NCBI GenBank assembly: GCA_016271365.2
Contig: JADMNL010000022.1
Location: 221,068,501-221,132,500, forward strand
Reading direction: 5' to 3'
Source: Neoceratodus forsteri
Taxonomy: Eukaryota > Chordata > Ceratodontiformes > Ceratodontidae
Length of the DNA: 64,000 nucleotides
This document shows, piece after piece, positions 53,092-63,489 of this stretch (position 1 is its first letter; every line of letters begins with the position of its first letter). The notes under the pieces were generated by a model. That model ran no database searches, was not told the DNA's origin, and saw only the letters and a list, made by a program, of their open reading frames with translations. A program made the translations under genes and the position numbers.

Positions 53092-55664
53092 TCTGACATG
53101 GGACCCCATGGATGGCTTATCCTGAGGAATTTCAATGCCTGGGTTGACAATGAACTCTTGCAGTTTGGACAAGACTTTCTCCAGTTAAGGAGTTCACTGG
53201 GCCTCACACAGGTTGTTTCCTCCTCGACCCACATTGGTGGTCATTCATTGGACTTGGTGTTTCTCCTAAGGATGGAGATATCCAACTTGGTGGTGGAATC
53301 AGTCAGGTGGTCTGACCATCATGCTATCAGGTTCAGTTTTAAGGCCCCCCCCAGGAAGCCTGGCCTATGGAGATGGTCCAATACTGCACTTTGAGGTTAT
53401 TATCCCCTGATGGCCTGATGGTGGTGTTGGACCTATTGGGTATGCCGAGTGAATGCTTGGATCCAGGGGATCTTGTACTAGCTTACAATAAAGCAGTGAC
53501 AGAGGCCCTGGATTCCATTGCTTCTGTTTGTGTTCATCCACTCACCCTTCACCCCAGGTCTCCTTGGTCTGATGAGACTCTGAGGGAGTTGAGAAAAGTT
53601 GGATGAAACTTAGACAGGCAATGGTGGAGGTCTGGCCTGGTATGTGACAGGCTTAGTTTGATGGACCATTATTTGGTCTATCAATCAACAATTTCCCATA
53701 AGAAGGCAGAATTCCTGTCTAGGGAAATTGCTGCCACATGGAATCGACCAGCTCATCTTTTCCAGACCATGGACAGACTGTGCAATCCACTCTGTCTTCA
53801 GCCCAGAAATGCTTTTTTTCCAGAGCAGTGTGAGGAGATTGCTCGATTCTTCGTGGATAAGGTTGCCACGATCAGGTCCAATATCTGTCTGACCCTTCCT
53901 CAAGGGATTAGCAGTGGTCAGCAGGAGATGTCTGACACCCAGTTTGTGTGGTGTGACTTAAGCCGGCCCACAGTCAGTGATATTGTTATGGTTATCCAGT
54001 CATTACATCCTACCAACTGTAGTTGGATCTGGGCCCCACATGCCTGCTGATTGGCTGCGTTGATGTCATCAGCCCAGTCCTTGCTGAAATAGTTTGATTG
54101 TCTTTGGAGCGGGGAATCTTTCCAGACTCCCTCAAGGAGGCTGTGGTTTGGTCCCTTCTTAAGAAGTCCTCTTTACATCCTGACTGTATAGCAAACTACA
54201 GGCCAGTCTCTAACCTACCCTTTTTGGTTAAGTTTATTAAGAAAGTGGTGGCATTAGAGCTGGAGGACCATTTGACCAGCCACAATATCTATGATTCAGG
54301 AAGAGACATAGTACCAAAATAGCTCTTGTTCAGGTACTAAATGACCTCCTGATAGCGAAAGATTGAAGGACTCATTCCATCCTAGTCCTTCTTGATCTCT
54401 ATGCAGCATTTTATAGTGTGGACCATGGTGTGCTGTTGGATCACCTGCTGTTTATATGTGGACTCTCAGGAGTTGTCCTCAGATGGTTTCGATCTTTCCT
54501 CATGGGTAGGACTTTGAGAGTGGTGTCTGGAGTTTGTTCCTCAGCTCCATTCCCCCTATCCTGTGGGGTACTGCAGGGATCCATTTTAGCACCCATGTTG
54601 TTTGCAGTGTATTTGCTGCCATTGGGAGTGATTATTAGATAGTATGGCTTGAGTTTTCACTGCTATGCAGATCATACTCAGCTATACATGTCTTTTGTGC
54701 CTGACCAAGATGGTGCTGCCTCAGTGCTAAACAGCTGTCTGGATGAGGGCCTGGATGAATGTGAGCTGACTATTGTTGAATCCTTAAAAAACTGAGGTGT
54801 TGGTGGTTGACCCAGGTTGTCGTGAGGCGGATATGTTGGCAGGTTCCCATTTGGGTCTATGGCTTGGAGACGTTCAGCTAGCTACCTCAGACTGGGTGCG
54901 GAACCTGGGCATTATGTTTGATGACTGTTTGACCCTAAAGTTACAGGTGTCTGCAGTTGTTAAAACCTCTTTTTACTATAGGAGAAATATCACCTGGGTG
55001 AAACACCTGGTTCCTCCCGATGATCTTCCAACATTTGTCCACACCTTCATTACCTCCCACCTTCACTACTGCAATGCCCTTTACCTAGGGCTACCAGGGA
55101 TTCATATCCACCACTTGCAGCTGGTGCAGTACGCAGCAGGCAGGATATTGACTGGTACCTCTAGAATCAGTCATATAACACCTGTGCTCCACAGTCTGCA
55201 CTGGCTGCCAATACAGTGGCAGATCACCTTCAAGGTTGTTTTATTAACATATAAGGCCCTACATGACCAGGGACCAGGTTACCTGAAATATCTCCTTTGT
55301 CCCTACTGTTCCCTCCATCCTCTCCAATCCACCGATGAGGGATTGATAGAGATTCTCAGGATTTGATTAGCAACATCTGTAGCAAAGGCATAGAGTTGTG
55401 CTGCCCCATCCCTGTGAAATTCTCTACCTCACTGGGTATCAGACTGCCTAAACGTCCAGAGTTTTAAGAATGCCTTGAAAACTTATCTTTTTGGTTTGGC
55501 ATTCGGGGATTAATGCTGCTGCTACTACATTGTATTTTATTGTAATTTATATGTTTTATCTTCAGGATAATTTATCTTATATATTTTATTGTTCAGGCGC
55601 CTTGGTTTTAGAAAAGAGCCTTTTATAAATAAAGAAGATTTGATTTGATTTGATCACTTAATAA
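53092..55664 (+). mobile_element. L2 LINE, 5'-truncated, inserted in LINE ORF1
   Basis: It begins inside the endonuclease (NFNAWVDN = GDFNAH block, SLDLVFLLRMEISNLVV, WSDHHAIRFSF). Linker and RT follow: IANYRPVSNLPFLVKFIKKV, FLMGRTLRVVSG, CGVLQGSILAPMLFAVYLLP and YADHTQLYMSF, where the second catalytic Asp of YADD is His. The C-terminus includes HYCNALYLGLPGIHIHHLQL, ILTGTSRISHITPVLHSLHW and SFKNALKTYLFGLAF. The 3' UTR ends with three TTTGAT units at about 55,641-55,658, as is typical of L2 tails. Frameshifts and stops show it is inactive, but it is the most complete L2 here. Confidence 0.92.
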
Positions 55665-56300
55665 AAAGAAAGGAGGAAAGTGTAATTGTAAGTCAAAACA
55701 TCTTGAAGAAACCTGTGATGATTTATTAGAATCTTCATTGTGTAATAATACTCAGCCTATGGAGACTTTACTTACTAATGAGCTTCACAGACAATATTCT
55801 GTGTTAGGTGATTCTACTATTTAATACACCGATAAAATTGTATGTAGGAAAGATAAACATAATATTACATATTCATCATTTAGGGGGCTGGAATTAAAGA
55901 TATTCATAATGATTGTGCTGATATCCTCTGCAATTCAGGGCCCAACCCCCTTGTCATTATACATGCTGGTACTAATGACTTGAAAAAACTGTCAATTGAT
56001 GATATAAAGAAAGAGTACATTAGTCTAGGAGAAACCCTAAAAGGAATCAAGTGTGAAATAAGCTTCTCAGAAATACTCCCAGTACTGAGGGCAAATTATA
56101 ATACAGAAAGAAAAATAAAATGTATTAATGAGTGGTTGAGGAAATGGACATTAAAAGAAGGTTATTCCTGTATACCTCACTTAGAGATGTTCTATGATAA
56201 CATATCTTTGTATTGTTGGCATGGTTTACATTTGAGTAAGCATGGAACATATAAATTATGGAGAACATTTGAAAATATCATTTGCAAATCTTTAAACTAA
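55665..56300 (+). pseudogene. LINE ORF1 esterase (SGNH) domain, C-terminal part
   Basis: QYSVLGDSTI (about 55,790-55,820) is SGNH block I. NPLVIIHAGTNDLKKLS (about 55,945-55,995) is the Gly-x-x-Asn-Asp block. INEWLRKWTLKEGYSC and a HGLHLSKHGTYKLW block close the domain; the usual Asp of DGLHL is His here, so the catalytic Asp is lost. The 107-codon open frame 55,980-56,300 is the longest piece. The L2 separates it from the ORF1 N-terminus. Confidence 0.8.
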
Positions 56301-56939
56301 CATCTAGGGGGGATAAGGGCTCCCAAAAGAATAACAATAGCGGCCAGGACAATTTAACTAATATTAAAATTTGGAGTAGTTATCACAAATTCAAAAGATC
56401 ATGTTTATTATGTTAATATATGTCCACACTTAGGATGTAGTGACCATAAAACTATAGAATGCATACTTAATATTAGTATACTAAAAACTAAAAGGTAAAC
56501 AACATTACCTGATTATAAAAAAGCTGATGGCATAAAATAGCCAATGCATTTAGTAATATTGAATGGTGATCCACATTTAATAATTTGGAGGTTAATTTAA
56601 TTTGGGAAACCTTAAAAATGAAGATCCATGATATAATTAATCAATATGTTCCAAGGTATAAGAAAATTAATCGTAAAGGTAATATTCCTGTATTGTTCAT
56701 GAAGGTTATAATAAGAACTCAAATTAGAAAAAAACATAAATCCTTTAAGAAATACAAATTAAATCCTACCTTAACCAATTAACTAAAATATAGGACACTA
56801 CAGAGATTACTTATATCATTAATCAAAAAAGAAAAAAACTAACTTGAAATAAAATGTGCCAACAAAAAAGATTGCAAGACCTTCTGCATTTATGTTAATA
56901 GTAATAAACTGAAAAAAGAATAAATACAGTAACAGTTGA

Positions 56940-58600
56940 TGGCGCTACTATGGTTGATAATAAGGACATTGCCAATAGTGTTAATAAATATTTTACTTCA
57001 GTATTTCACCCAAATAAAGTAGTGATCACTGATCCATGTACTGATAATGCAGAAAAACGTACTGTGGACTCTGAAACAACACTGGAAGAACTGAACAAAC
57101 TATGTATATCATCTTCTCCAGGACCTGATAATATTAGTCCTATTGTTTGGAGCAAACTAGCTAATGTAGTTGCACAGCCTTTGACCATACTGTTTAACAA
57201 ATCCATCATGACTGGTGAAGTACCTTTTGATTGGCAGCAGGCAATAGTTGTCTCCATTCACAAAAAAGGAAATAGGTCTAGTGCAACCAACAATAGGCCT
57301 ATTAGTCTTACTTCAATCTGTTGTAAGATACTGGAATGAATGATCACAAATAATATTGATAAGAAAGTAGCAACACTGGGTTTACATGATCAAACCCAAC
57401 ATGGTTTTAGGAAGTGTCTGTCATGTAATACTAATTTAATCTCATTTTATGGCTCAATAAGTAGTCAAGTTGATAAAGGAATCCCAATTTATATAATCAT
57501 CCTAGATTTATGGAAAGGTTTTGATTTAGTCACTCATGACAAACTCATACCAAAACTAATTGCTATTGGACTAAATGGGTATATAGTCAAATGGATAAAA
57601 ATTGGTTGTCAGACAGAACACAAAAAGTAAGAATTAATTCAGTTATTTCTAATGAAGGAAGTGTTACAAGTGGGATCCTACAGGGATCAGTATTGGGTCC
57701 AGTGTTATTTGGTTTATTTGTGAGTGATATGGGCAAGGGTCTTGATAATGTCAAATCTACATTTGTTGATCTTACTAAAATAGGTGGAGAAGTCTAATCT
57801 CTTAAAAGTTATCAGTTACTATGCAAAGATCTTCAGGCTATTGAACACTGGAGAGTAAATAATAATATGAGATTTAATGAAGTCAAATGTTTAGTAATGC
57901 ATTTGGGAAAAAATAATCCTAATTATCAATATACTCTGAATAATAAAGTCCTCAAGAGTAGTAAATGCGAAAAAGACTTGGGGGGTATGGACTGATTCAA
58001 ATCTGTCCTCAGCTACCCATGTTAACAAAACTGCTCGAAAGTGTAGTAATATTATTTTTTTTTTTTTATATTTAGTTGTTTAACCAGGTATAGCACACTA
58101 AGCAGAAAACATTTTTACAGGAGCGACCTGGGAGCACAAGAAGGTTAAGTGACTTGCTCTGGGTCACACAGTATGCAAGTGGAAGCTGTGTGATTCAAAC
58201 CCAGGTCTGGTCTGCTGGATGTCACCAGATTTGCAGTTCAGAGCCTTAGACCACTGCACTATACTGCCTCCTATTCCTTATTCACTCTATTAAGAGAGCT
58301 TTTGTCTCTAGAAATGAAGTATGCATTATGAAGCTGTACAAAAACCTAGGCATTACCCCACTTGGATTATGGAACCCCAATTTGGAGCCCCTACCTTAAA
58401 AAATATATCTATCTAGTAGAAAAGGTCCAGAGAAAACTGACCAAATCTGTCCTGGGATTGAAAAATGTTAATTATAGTGGCAGATTACAGATACGAAATA
58501 TTTTTTCTCTTGAGATGAGAAGAACCAAGGGTGATTTATTATTATTGCATAAAATTATGGAAAATCCCATCTTAATGAAATAATGCGGTATATATGAAGT
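56940..58600 (+). pseudogene. LINE reverse transcriptase, broken, split by a CORE-SINE
   Basis: SVNKYFTSVFHPNKV and SPGPDNISPIVWSKLANVV start the RT. NNRPISLTSICCKILE, HGFRKCLSCNTNLISF, YIIILDLWKGFDLVTHDKL (motif A) and GILQGSVLGPVLFGLFVSD (motif B) follow. Motif C reads STFVDLTKIGG, with the second Asp of xADD replaced by Leu. FNEVKCLVMHLGKNN follows. Beyond the SINE, YGTPIWSPYLKKYIYLVEKV and RNIFSLEMRRTKGDLLLLHK give the thumb region. Large open stretches (129 and 96 codons) mean few stops, so the copy is not among the oldest. Confidence 0.88.
58056..58272 (-). mobile_element. CORE-SINE (MIR-like), tRNA-derived, full length
   Basis: On the minus strand the head GGCAGTATAGTGCAGTGGTC contains a tRNA-type A box, and CCTGGGTTTGAATC (about 58,192-58,205) the B box. 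The core CACTTGCATACTGTGTGACC, then GAGCAAGTCACTTAACCT matches the CORE domain of MIR (CACTTACTAGCTGTGTGACC...CAAGT.ACTTAACCT). The 3' part (CAGGTCGCTCCTGTAAAAA...CCTGGTTAAACAAC) ends in an A-rich/AT-rich tail and resembles local LINE 3' ends, fitting L2-type mobilisation. It interrupts the RT of the host LINE. Confidence 0.88.
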
Positions 58601-58840
58601 ACATACAAAGTTTATTCTCAGATCACATAGTAGACAGATAGTAATACCAAGGATTTATATGGTTAGACATCCACGTTTTTATAATATATGCACTGCTAGG
58701 TTATGGAACAGTTTACCTGGAAACATGGTAGAGGCACCTATGACTGATCCTTTTAAAAGAAGATTAGATAAACATTTACTGGGTAGTAGATCAAAGTATT
58801 AACCCCACTATGAGTGGGAGACAATTAAATGGGCATTTTG

Positions 58841-58999
58841 CCTACTTTGTCTGAAAATACCAAGTTATACCAATTTAAGTTGTTGGTGCTCAAAGTTTCC
58901 TCCTTCTGTTAATTTCTGCTACTTGCCTTTTTACCTTTGGGACTGCAAACTATCACAGTCACAGGGAGGCCCCCTTTTCACCACCCCTTCTACTACCTC
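58841..58999. other. Junction between two LINE fragments
   Basis: Short non-coding spacer, probably 3' UTR of the preceding LINE. Confidence 0.3.
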
Positions 59000-59830
59000 C
59001 CTCCCACAATGAATCCTTTATTCCTGTCCCTTGTAGTTGCAGTACCATGATGCCATGTTCCATTTGGCTGGCTACTCCCTCCTGTGCCAGGATCATCCAG
59101 GCAGAAAAAAAGGAGGTGAAACTACCATCTTTGTCAGAGAACCCCTCTTGGCCTCCTTTATCCTGTGCTTAGACAATGCCTCCCACAGTGACAGGCTCAT
59201 CATTGAAATTACCCTGGGCTCCACACAAAAACTTTTCCTGGGTTGCTGCTACAACCATCCTGACAGGGGCATAGATGGCCTCCGCAGCCTCCTAAGTGGG
59301 TTTGGATCACTCTCACCAATCAGAGATACCATCCTGCTTGGGGGTTATTATCTCAACTGGCTCAGCTCTCAAGTACCAGATTATGCCAGCCTTCTACTGA
59401 AAATCAGTACAATCTGGTGCAAATCCTCACTCTCCCTACTCATTTCAATACCCATACCTCGAACAATACACTACCTGACTGGGTGATCACCAACAGTAGA
59501 GACAGAGTCACCCATACTGTCACTCTGTCTGACTCCATAAGTGATTTCTTCCCTACCTACATCATCTGGCCCTCTAAGGCTTCCCACCATCCCCTCAAGT
59601 ACCTCTCCTTCCACAACTTCAATTGCCCTGACACCACCCACCTCATCGATAACTTTAGGACTATCAACTGGCAGAACCTCTATGCATACACTGACATGTT
59701 TCTGGCTGTAACGTACTTTAAAAATGCCCTCCTGGCCATCCATTCCAGGACCACTACTTCCCCATCACTACTCAATGTAGCAGAGGTGGGAGGATACACT
59801 GATAAACAAAAGGCCAGTGGTGGATTCATG
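59000..59830 (+). mobile_element. LINE endonuclease fragment, CR1/L2/Rex group
   Basis: Two overlapping frames (59,037-59,486 and 59,417-59,833) form one endonuclease. GYSLLCQDHPGRKKGGETTI, FVREPLLASF, LGCCYNHPDRGIDGL, DTILLGGYYLNWLSSQV (GDFN has become GGYY, losing the catalytic Asp), DWVITNSRDRVTHTVTLS and SDFFPTYIIW (SDH has become SDF). It is the part N-terminal to an RT and could belong to the same family as the RT at 30.6-31.7 kb. No RT follows. Confidence 0.75.
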
Positions 59831-60599
59831 TAGTGGCACATGTGCACGCACCACCCCAGTGATAAGCCAGTCTCTTCAGAAGAACTTTGAGAAAACTGAA
59901 TGAATGCCTGGTATGTGTCTTCTGACTTCCCCCATGTAATTCAAAGACAAGCAACACACATTACATGGGGGAAGACACATAGTAGCTGTAAGTGTGGTAA
60001 AACGAGCAGGGGTCAGCACCTGTCAGTGTCACTGGATCTCGGCTTGAGCTGATAGAGCCATAATTTATAACCCAAGTTTAACAGGGATTGGTCCAGTACT
60101 CCATTCCTGTGTGTTTCAAATGTACACAGTGTGGACACTGGAGGCTGGAGCATCCTTAATTATTCTGGCTTCAGGAATGTCATTTCTTTTTACATTCCTG
60201 CTAGCATGCTAGAAGTCCTGAGGTGTATACGAGAATTGCCCTCAGGACTGCTCGATGCATATTACTGCTGCTTACTCCCCCCCCAAAAAAAAATTCCACT
60301 TCAGTCATCCCTCTGACAGTGCACTGGCCCATTTCATTGCATGTCTCTGTCATTTTCCGACCCGTGGCTTCCCATTAAAGCTGTTTCCAGAATCATCCGA
60401 GTGCTGCTAGTCAAGGTATGTTTTGTCCTCAAATAGAATTCTGTGTTGTCTAGGTTTAAAAGTTTTGTCCTGTGTTCCACATTAAAGAGACTAGCCATCA
60501 CATGCAAATTCAGGACTCAGGTGTCAAGTCTACTCAAACTGCATGGAAAATCTGTTAAGAAGATGGGGCAAAGAGAAGCAGTGCTGTGGACTCCTCAGT
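59831..60599. other. Unassigned sequence with two hairpins
   Basis: 59,915-59,980: GTATGTGTCTTC and CCCCCATGTAAT pair with ATTACATGGGGG and GAAGACACATAG around a ~20-base loop. 60,208-60,247: AGTCCTGAGG / CCTCAGGACT, 10 of 10 pairs, 20-base loop. No other feature recognised. Confidence 0.55.
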
Positions 60600-60830
60600 A
60601 CCCCCTTTGCTGAAGACACCCTCTCCAACTTTTGTACCTTCTAATTATTTTGTTTAAATCAGTTTCTGCAGTCTGCATGGAGGATGCTGAATGAACTCTC
60701 CCATCTGCATGACTTTCCGGATGTCATGCAGATGGGTGAGTTCATTCATTCAGCATCCTCCATGCAAACTGCAGAAACTTTGATTTAAACAAAATAGTTA
60801 GAAGGCAGTTGGAGAGGGTGTCTTAAGCAA
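60600..60830. repeat. Long near-perfect palindrome (about 230 bp)
   Basis: The arms run from CCCCCTTTGCTGAAGACACC at the left to GGTGTCTTAAGCAAGGGGG at the right, and from CTCCCATCTGCATGACTTTC to GATGTCATGCAGATGGGTGAG at the centre. By eye about nine in ten positions pair over ~110 bp, with a loop of only a few bases. It is non-coding; a young MITE or a local inverted duplication would both fit. Confidence 0.85.
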
Positions 60831-61045
60831 GGGGGATTGCTTTTTTATAGCTGCAGATCAATTTCCCTAACTGCCGCACAAATCCTTTACTTTAGCTACA
60901 TTTTGTTTTTTTAAACCAAATGGTAACAGAAGTTGACACAACGATTGGATTCACTAATAGAGCAGTTCTCGCCTGGCTTAAAAATGCAGATCCTTTCCTC
61001 CTGCAACAAAGTGTTCCAAAATCACAATAATAAGCCCAAATACAT
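60831..61045. other. Unassigned spacer
   Basis: No feature seen. Confidence 0.3.
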
Positions 61046-61108
61046 GCTGCTACCTTCTTGTGTATTATGTTACTGACTCAGTAGCATAATACAAAAGAAG
61101 GTGACTGT
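61046..61108. repeat. Short palindrome (about 60 bp)
   Basis: CTACCTTCTTGTGTATTATG, TTACTGA pairs with TCAGTAGC, ATAATACAAAAGAAGGTGAC. Arms of ~28 bp with few mismatches and almost no loop. Confidence 0.8.
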
Positions 61109-62699
61109 GTGCAGTATGTTAGTGCAGTCTACTGTTCACTATATCCAATTGTCCAGGTTGAGCACTTGTAAATATTAAGAACCCTCATTAAGAAGAGTAT
61201 GCAAGGAATATAGGGTGTTTGCCTGTGCTATCACTGATTTTGCCAATGCCTTCAAAGATTTTTGTGTGAATCTGGGGAACAGTCCAATTAGGTGGTGGGA
61301 AGCTATTATTGATCATAGATAATTTAACAAGTGCTTTATATTCAGTGAGAGCCCTAGTCATAAAATGTAACTGCAAACAATTACTAGAGTGCCATTTTTA
61401 GCATGGGTTTGAGTGCAATGGAAAGAATACAATATGCTATATGATGATGGGCATGCAATGGTTGCAGAACAAGAGAAGTATTTGCTGCCCTCAGATCTCA
61501 GAGGAAAATATAGTACCTTTTCAAAACATTTTATCTACAACCCAGACAAATACCTATACATCAGCTTGGTGTGGCAAAGTCATTGCATTTCAGTTATTTG
61601 AACAACAAACCCATCGATTCCTGAGTATTGTATGTATACTGTATAGTGTTGGATATTGTTGACACTTTAACTGTTCTTTCAGCTTTAAACAATCTTGGAT
61701 CCAAATAGCTTCTCCCTCTCTTTCTATATGCTGTATAGTCTGAGATGAATGCATTATCTGCAGGGTGCTCATGAGTTTGCATACTATCTGATCAAGGAAT
61801 GTTAAAACTACCAAAAGCTTGTGTAAAAGGTGTTTTTGTAGTCAGAAGCTGATGTTCAAAGTTTGTCTAAATGATGTGACTGCCTCGTGTTCTCAGCGGA
61901 CAGACTTATCCTTATTTTAAAACTGGAACCAGGATGGGTTGATCACAATAGTACAGTCTGACATTTTTCTTTTTGAGTTTCCTGTTTGTTTTACAATTAG
62001 TTTCTTTCTAGGCTGGCAGTCTCAGCACAGTCAAATACCCCAGCTTTCTATCAAAACTAACAGTTGCAAGTCTGTTGAATGGCCTTGGTGCTCTCTGGGT
62101 GAGGGGGGGCCTGTGAGTGGCTGGAACAGTCAACCGAATCATGATCTGTCATCTTTTTCCTTTTTGCCCCAAGGACAGCGGGCATGCAATGCCACCCAAC
62201 ATCGCCCTGCATGCACTCACATGTACAGGATGTCAGTGACTGCCCCACCCCCTCATCCCTGCATAATGATCCCTGGCAGTTGTGCTCCTGTCCATTTGCT
62301 AGGTGCCAGGCTTGTACCAGGTGCCATGTCCCCCACTTCCTGGGACTGTAGAGCTGGTCCTTGGATGCTCGATCTGTTCCCTCTCCAGTCAACTCCAAGC
62401 AACCCCCTGCACTCTCCCAAGTCAGAGTCTCAGGTGCAGCAGCAAGTGTGGCATCCAGCACCTCAATCCCCTGGTACTGAGCCAGTTCTGAGTGTCCCAT
62501 TTGTGATATTTTTTAGCAGAGGCATGGGGCATCTCAAATTTGGAATAGATGCAGAGGCAGTTGCCTTCTAAGAATCATCACATCCCCCAAAATAATTTTT
62601 TTCTGATTTTTGAAACAACTGTGACATTGATAAAGAGCACACTGCTCTCTATGAGTAAACCGTTCCCCACTGATGGCTTCCTCAGAGCCAGTAATCAAG
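61109..62699. other. Unassigned sequence
   Basis: Minus-strand frames at 61,188-61,376 and 61,590-61,814 have a faint L1 ORF2 flavour (FEGIGKISDSTGKHP; IEREGEAIWIQDCLKL), below what I would assert. Plus and minus frames at 61,939-62,571 overlap over GC-rich sequence and show no domain. Confidence 0.3.
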
Positions 62700-62850
62700 A
62701 ATAGAAAGTGACATCAGTTGAAAGGTAAAGACCATGTAAATCTTCATGGTTGTGAGTTTATGTCCCACACCAGAATCTTAGGCTAATACTTAGTGATGAT
62801 GTCAGATTACTTACAGGGAGAGGGGGGCTACCTATTGAGCTACTGAGACA
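62700..62850 (+). mobile_element. Possible tRNA-derived SINE
   Basis: GTTGTGAGTTTATGTCCCACACC resembles a tRNA T-arm/B box (GTGGGTTCGAATCCCAC). Upstream, CCATG...CATGG forms a 5-bp stem with an 8-base loop at the anticodon-arm position, preceded by an A-box-like CATCAGTTGAAAGGT. Just downstream, the complement of GGCTACCTATTGAGCTACTGA is a second, inverted A-box-like word (TAGCTCAATAGG). The matches are degenerate and no tail was found. Confidence 0.35.
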
Positions 62851-63489
62851 AACATTACCTACTACTGTTGAAGGAAAACTAGAGAGTGGGGGTATTGGCC
62901 AATTAGTGGAGTCTTAATCATCACGCTGCTCTCAAAATTGGTGAGATCTCTCACAGATGGGTTGCTAGAGGCTAGCCTTAGGCATACCTCTCCACTGATG
63001 GTTGTTCTTCACAGTGCATTCATGGCAATACCGTATTGGTTTTATTACAATGGAATTCAGTTAGGGAACAGTCAGTAATGTTCATATATAAGCACAGTAC
63101 CACAACTTTGATATTGTGATGCAGGTTATGAACTTCTACAGTTATTAAGACAGAGGTCCCTCACTTCTACCCTTAGCTCCTGTCCCAGAGTTATCCCAGC
63201 TATCAAGTTTCCTATGGCGATGGGGGCAGAGTGGAGGTGGGATAAAGTTTTTCTCCCACCTCATCACAGTGCACCTCTCCTTAGGCTGCATTCATTTAAA
63301 AAGGATAAGCCTGAAATCCCTGGTACCAGGCAAAAAGGATTCCCAGCTATCCCTTGGTTCAGAGCAGCTGAGGGCCTGGGCCATATAAGGCCTTGCTATT
63401 ACTTGGAAAATAAGCCTATATCCATGGCCTTCAGGATGGGTTGCCAGATGTGTTTGAAGACTTCTACCTAGTTATTTTCTCTGTTCTCT
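62851..63489. other. Unassigned, possibly L1 3' UTR
   Basis: Lies downstream (minus strand) of the L1 C-terminus. No poly-A-like end was found, and the plus frame at 63,214-63,471 has no recognised motif. Confidence 0.3.

Larger units (their letters stand above)
52491..58840 (+). mobile_element. AT-rich CR1-group LINE (host of L2 and SINE insertions)
   Basis: ORF1 starts at 52,491 and resumes after the L2 at 55,665, ending at 56,300. Only the last block of the endonuclease is left (GCSDHKTIECIL, about 56,430), so an internal deletion removed most of it. The linker, RT (56,940-58,030 and 58,275-58,600) and C-terminus (ARLWNSLPGNMVEAPMTDPF at about 58,695-58,755) follow. The 3' end is near 58,840. 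Low GC and a distinct sequence separate it from the GC-richer CR1 copies. Stops and indels are present throughout. Confidence 0.85.

Noticed and set aside
61188..61814. Minus-strand L1 ORF2 fragment
   Set aside because: Only loose resemblance over two short frames, and not collinear with the clear L1 C-terminus at 63.5 kb.
61939..62571. 210-codon plus-strand frame and its 147-codon antisense partner
   Set aside because: Both strands open over GC-rich sequence, with no domain, no splice-like context and no repeat match I could name.
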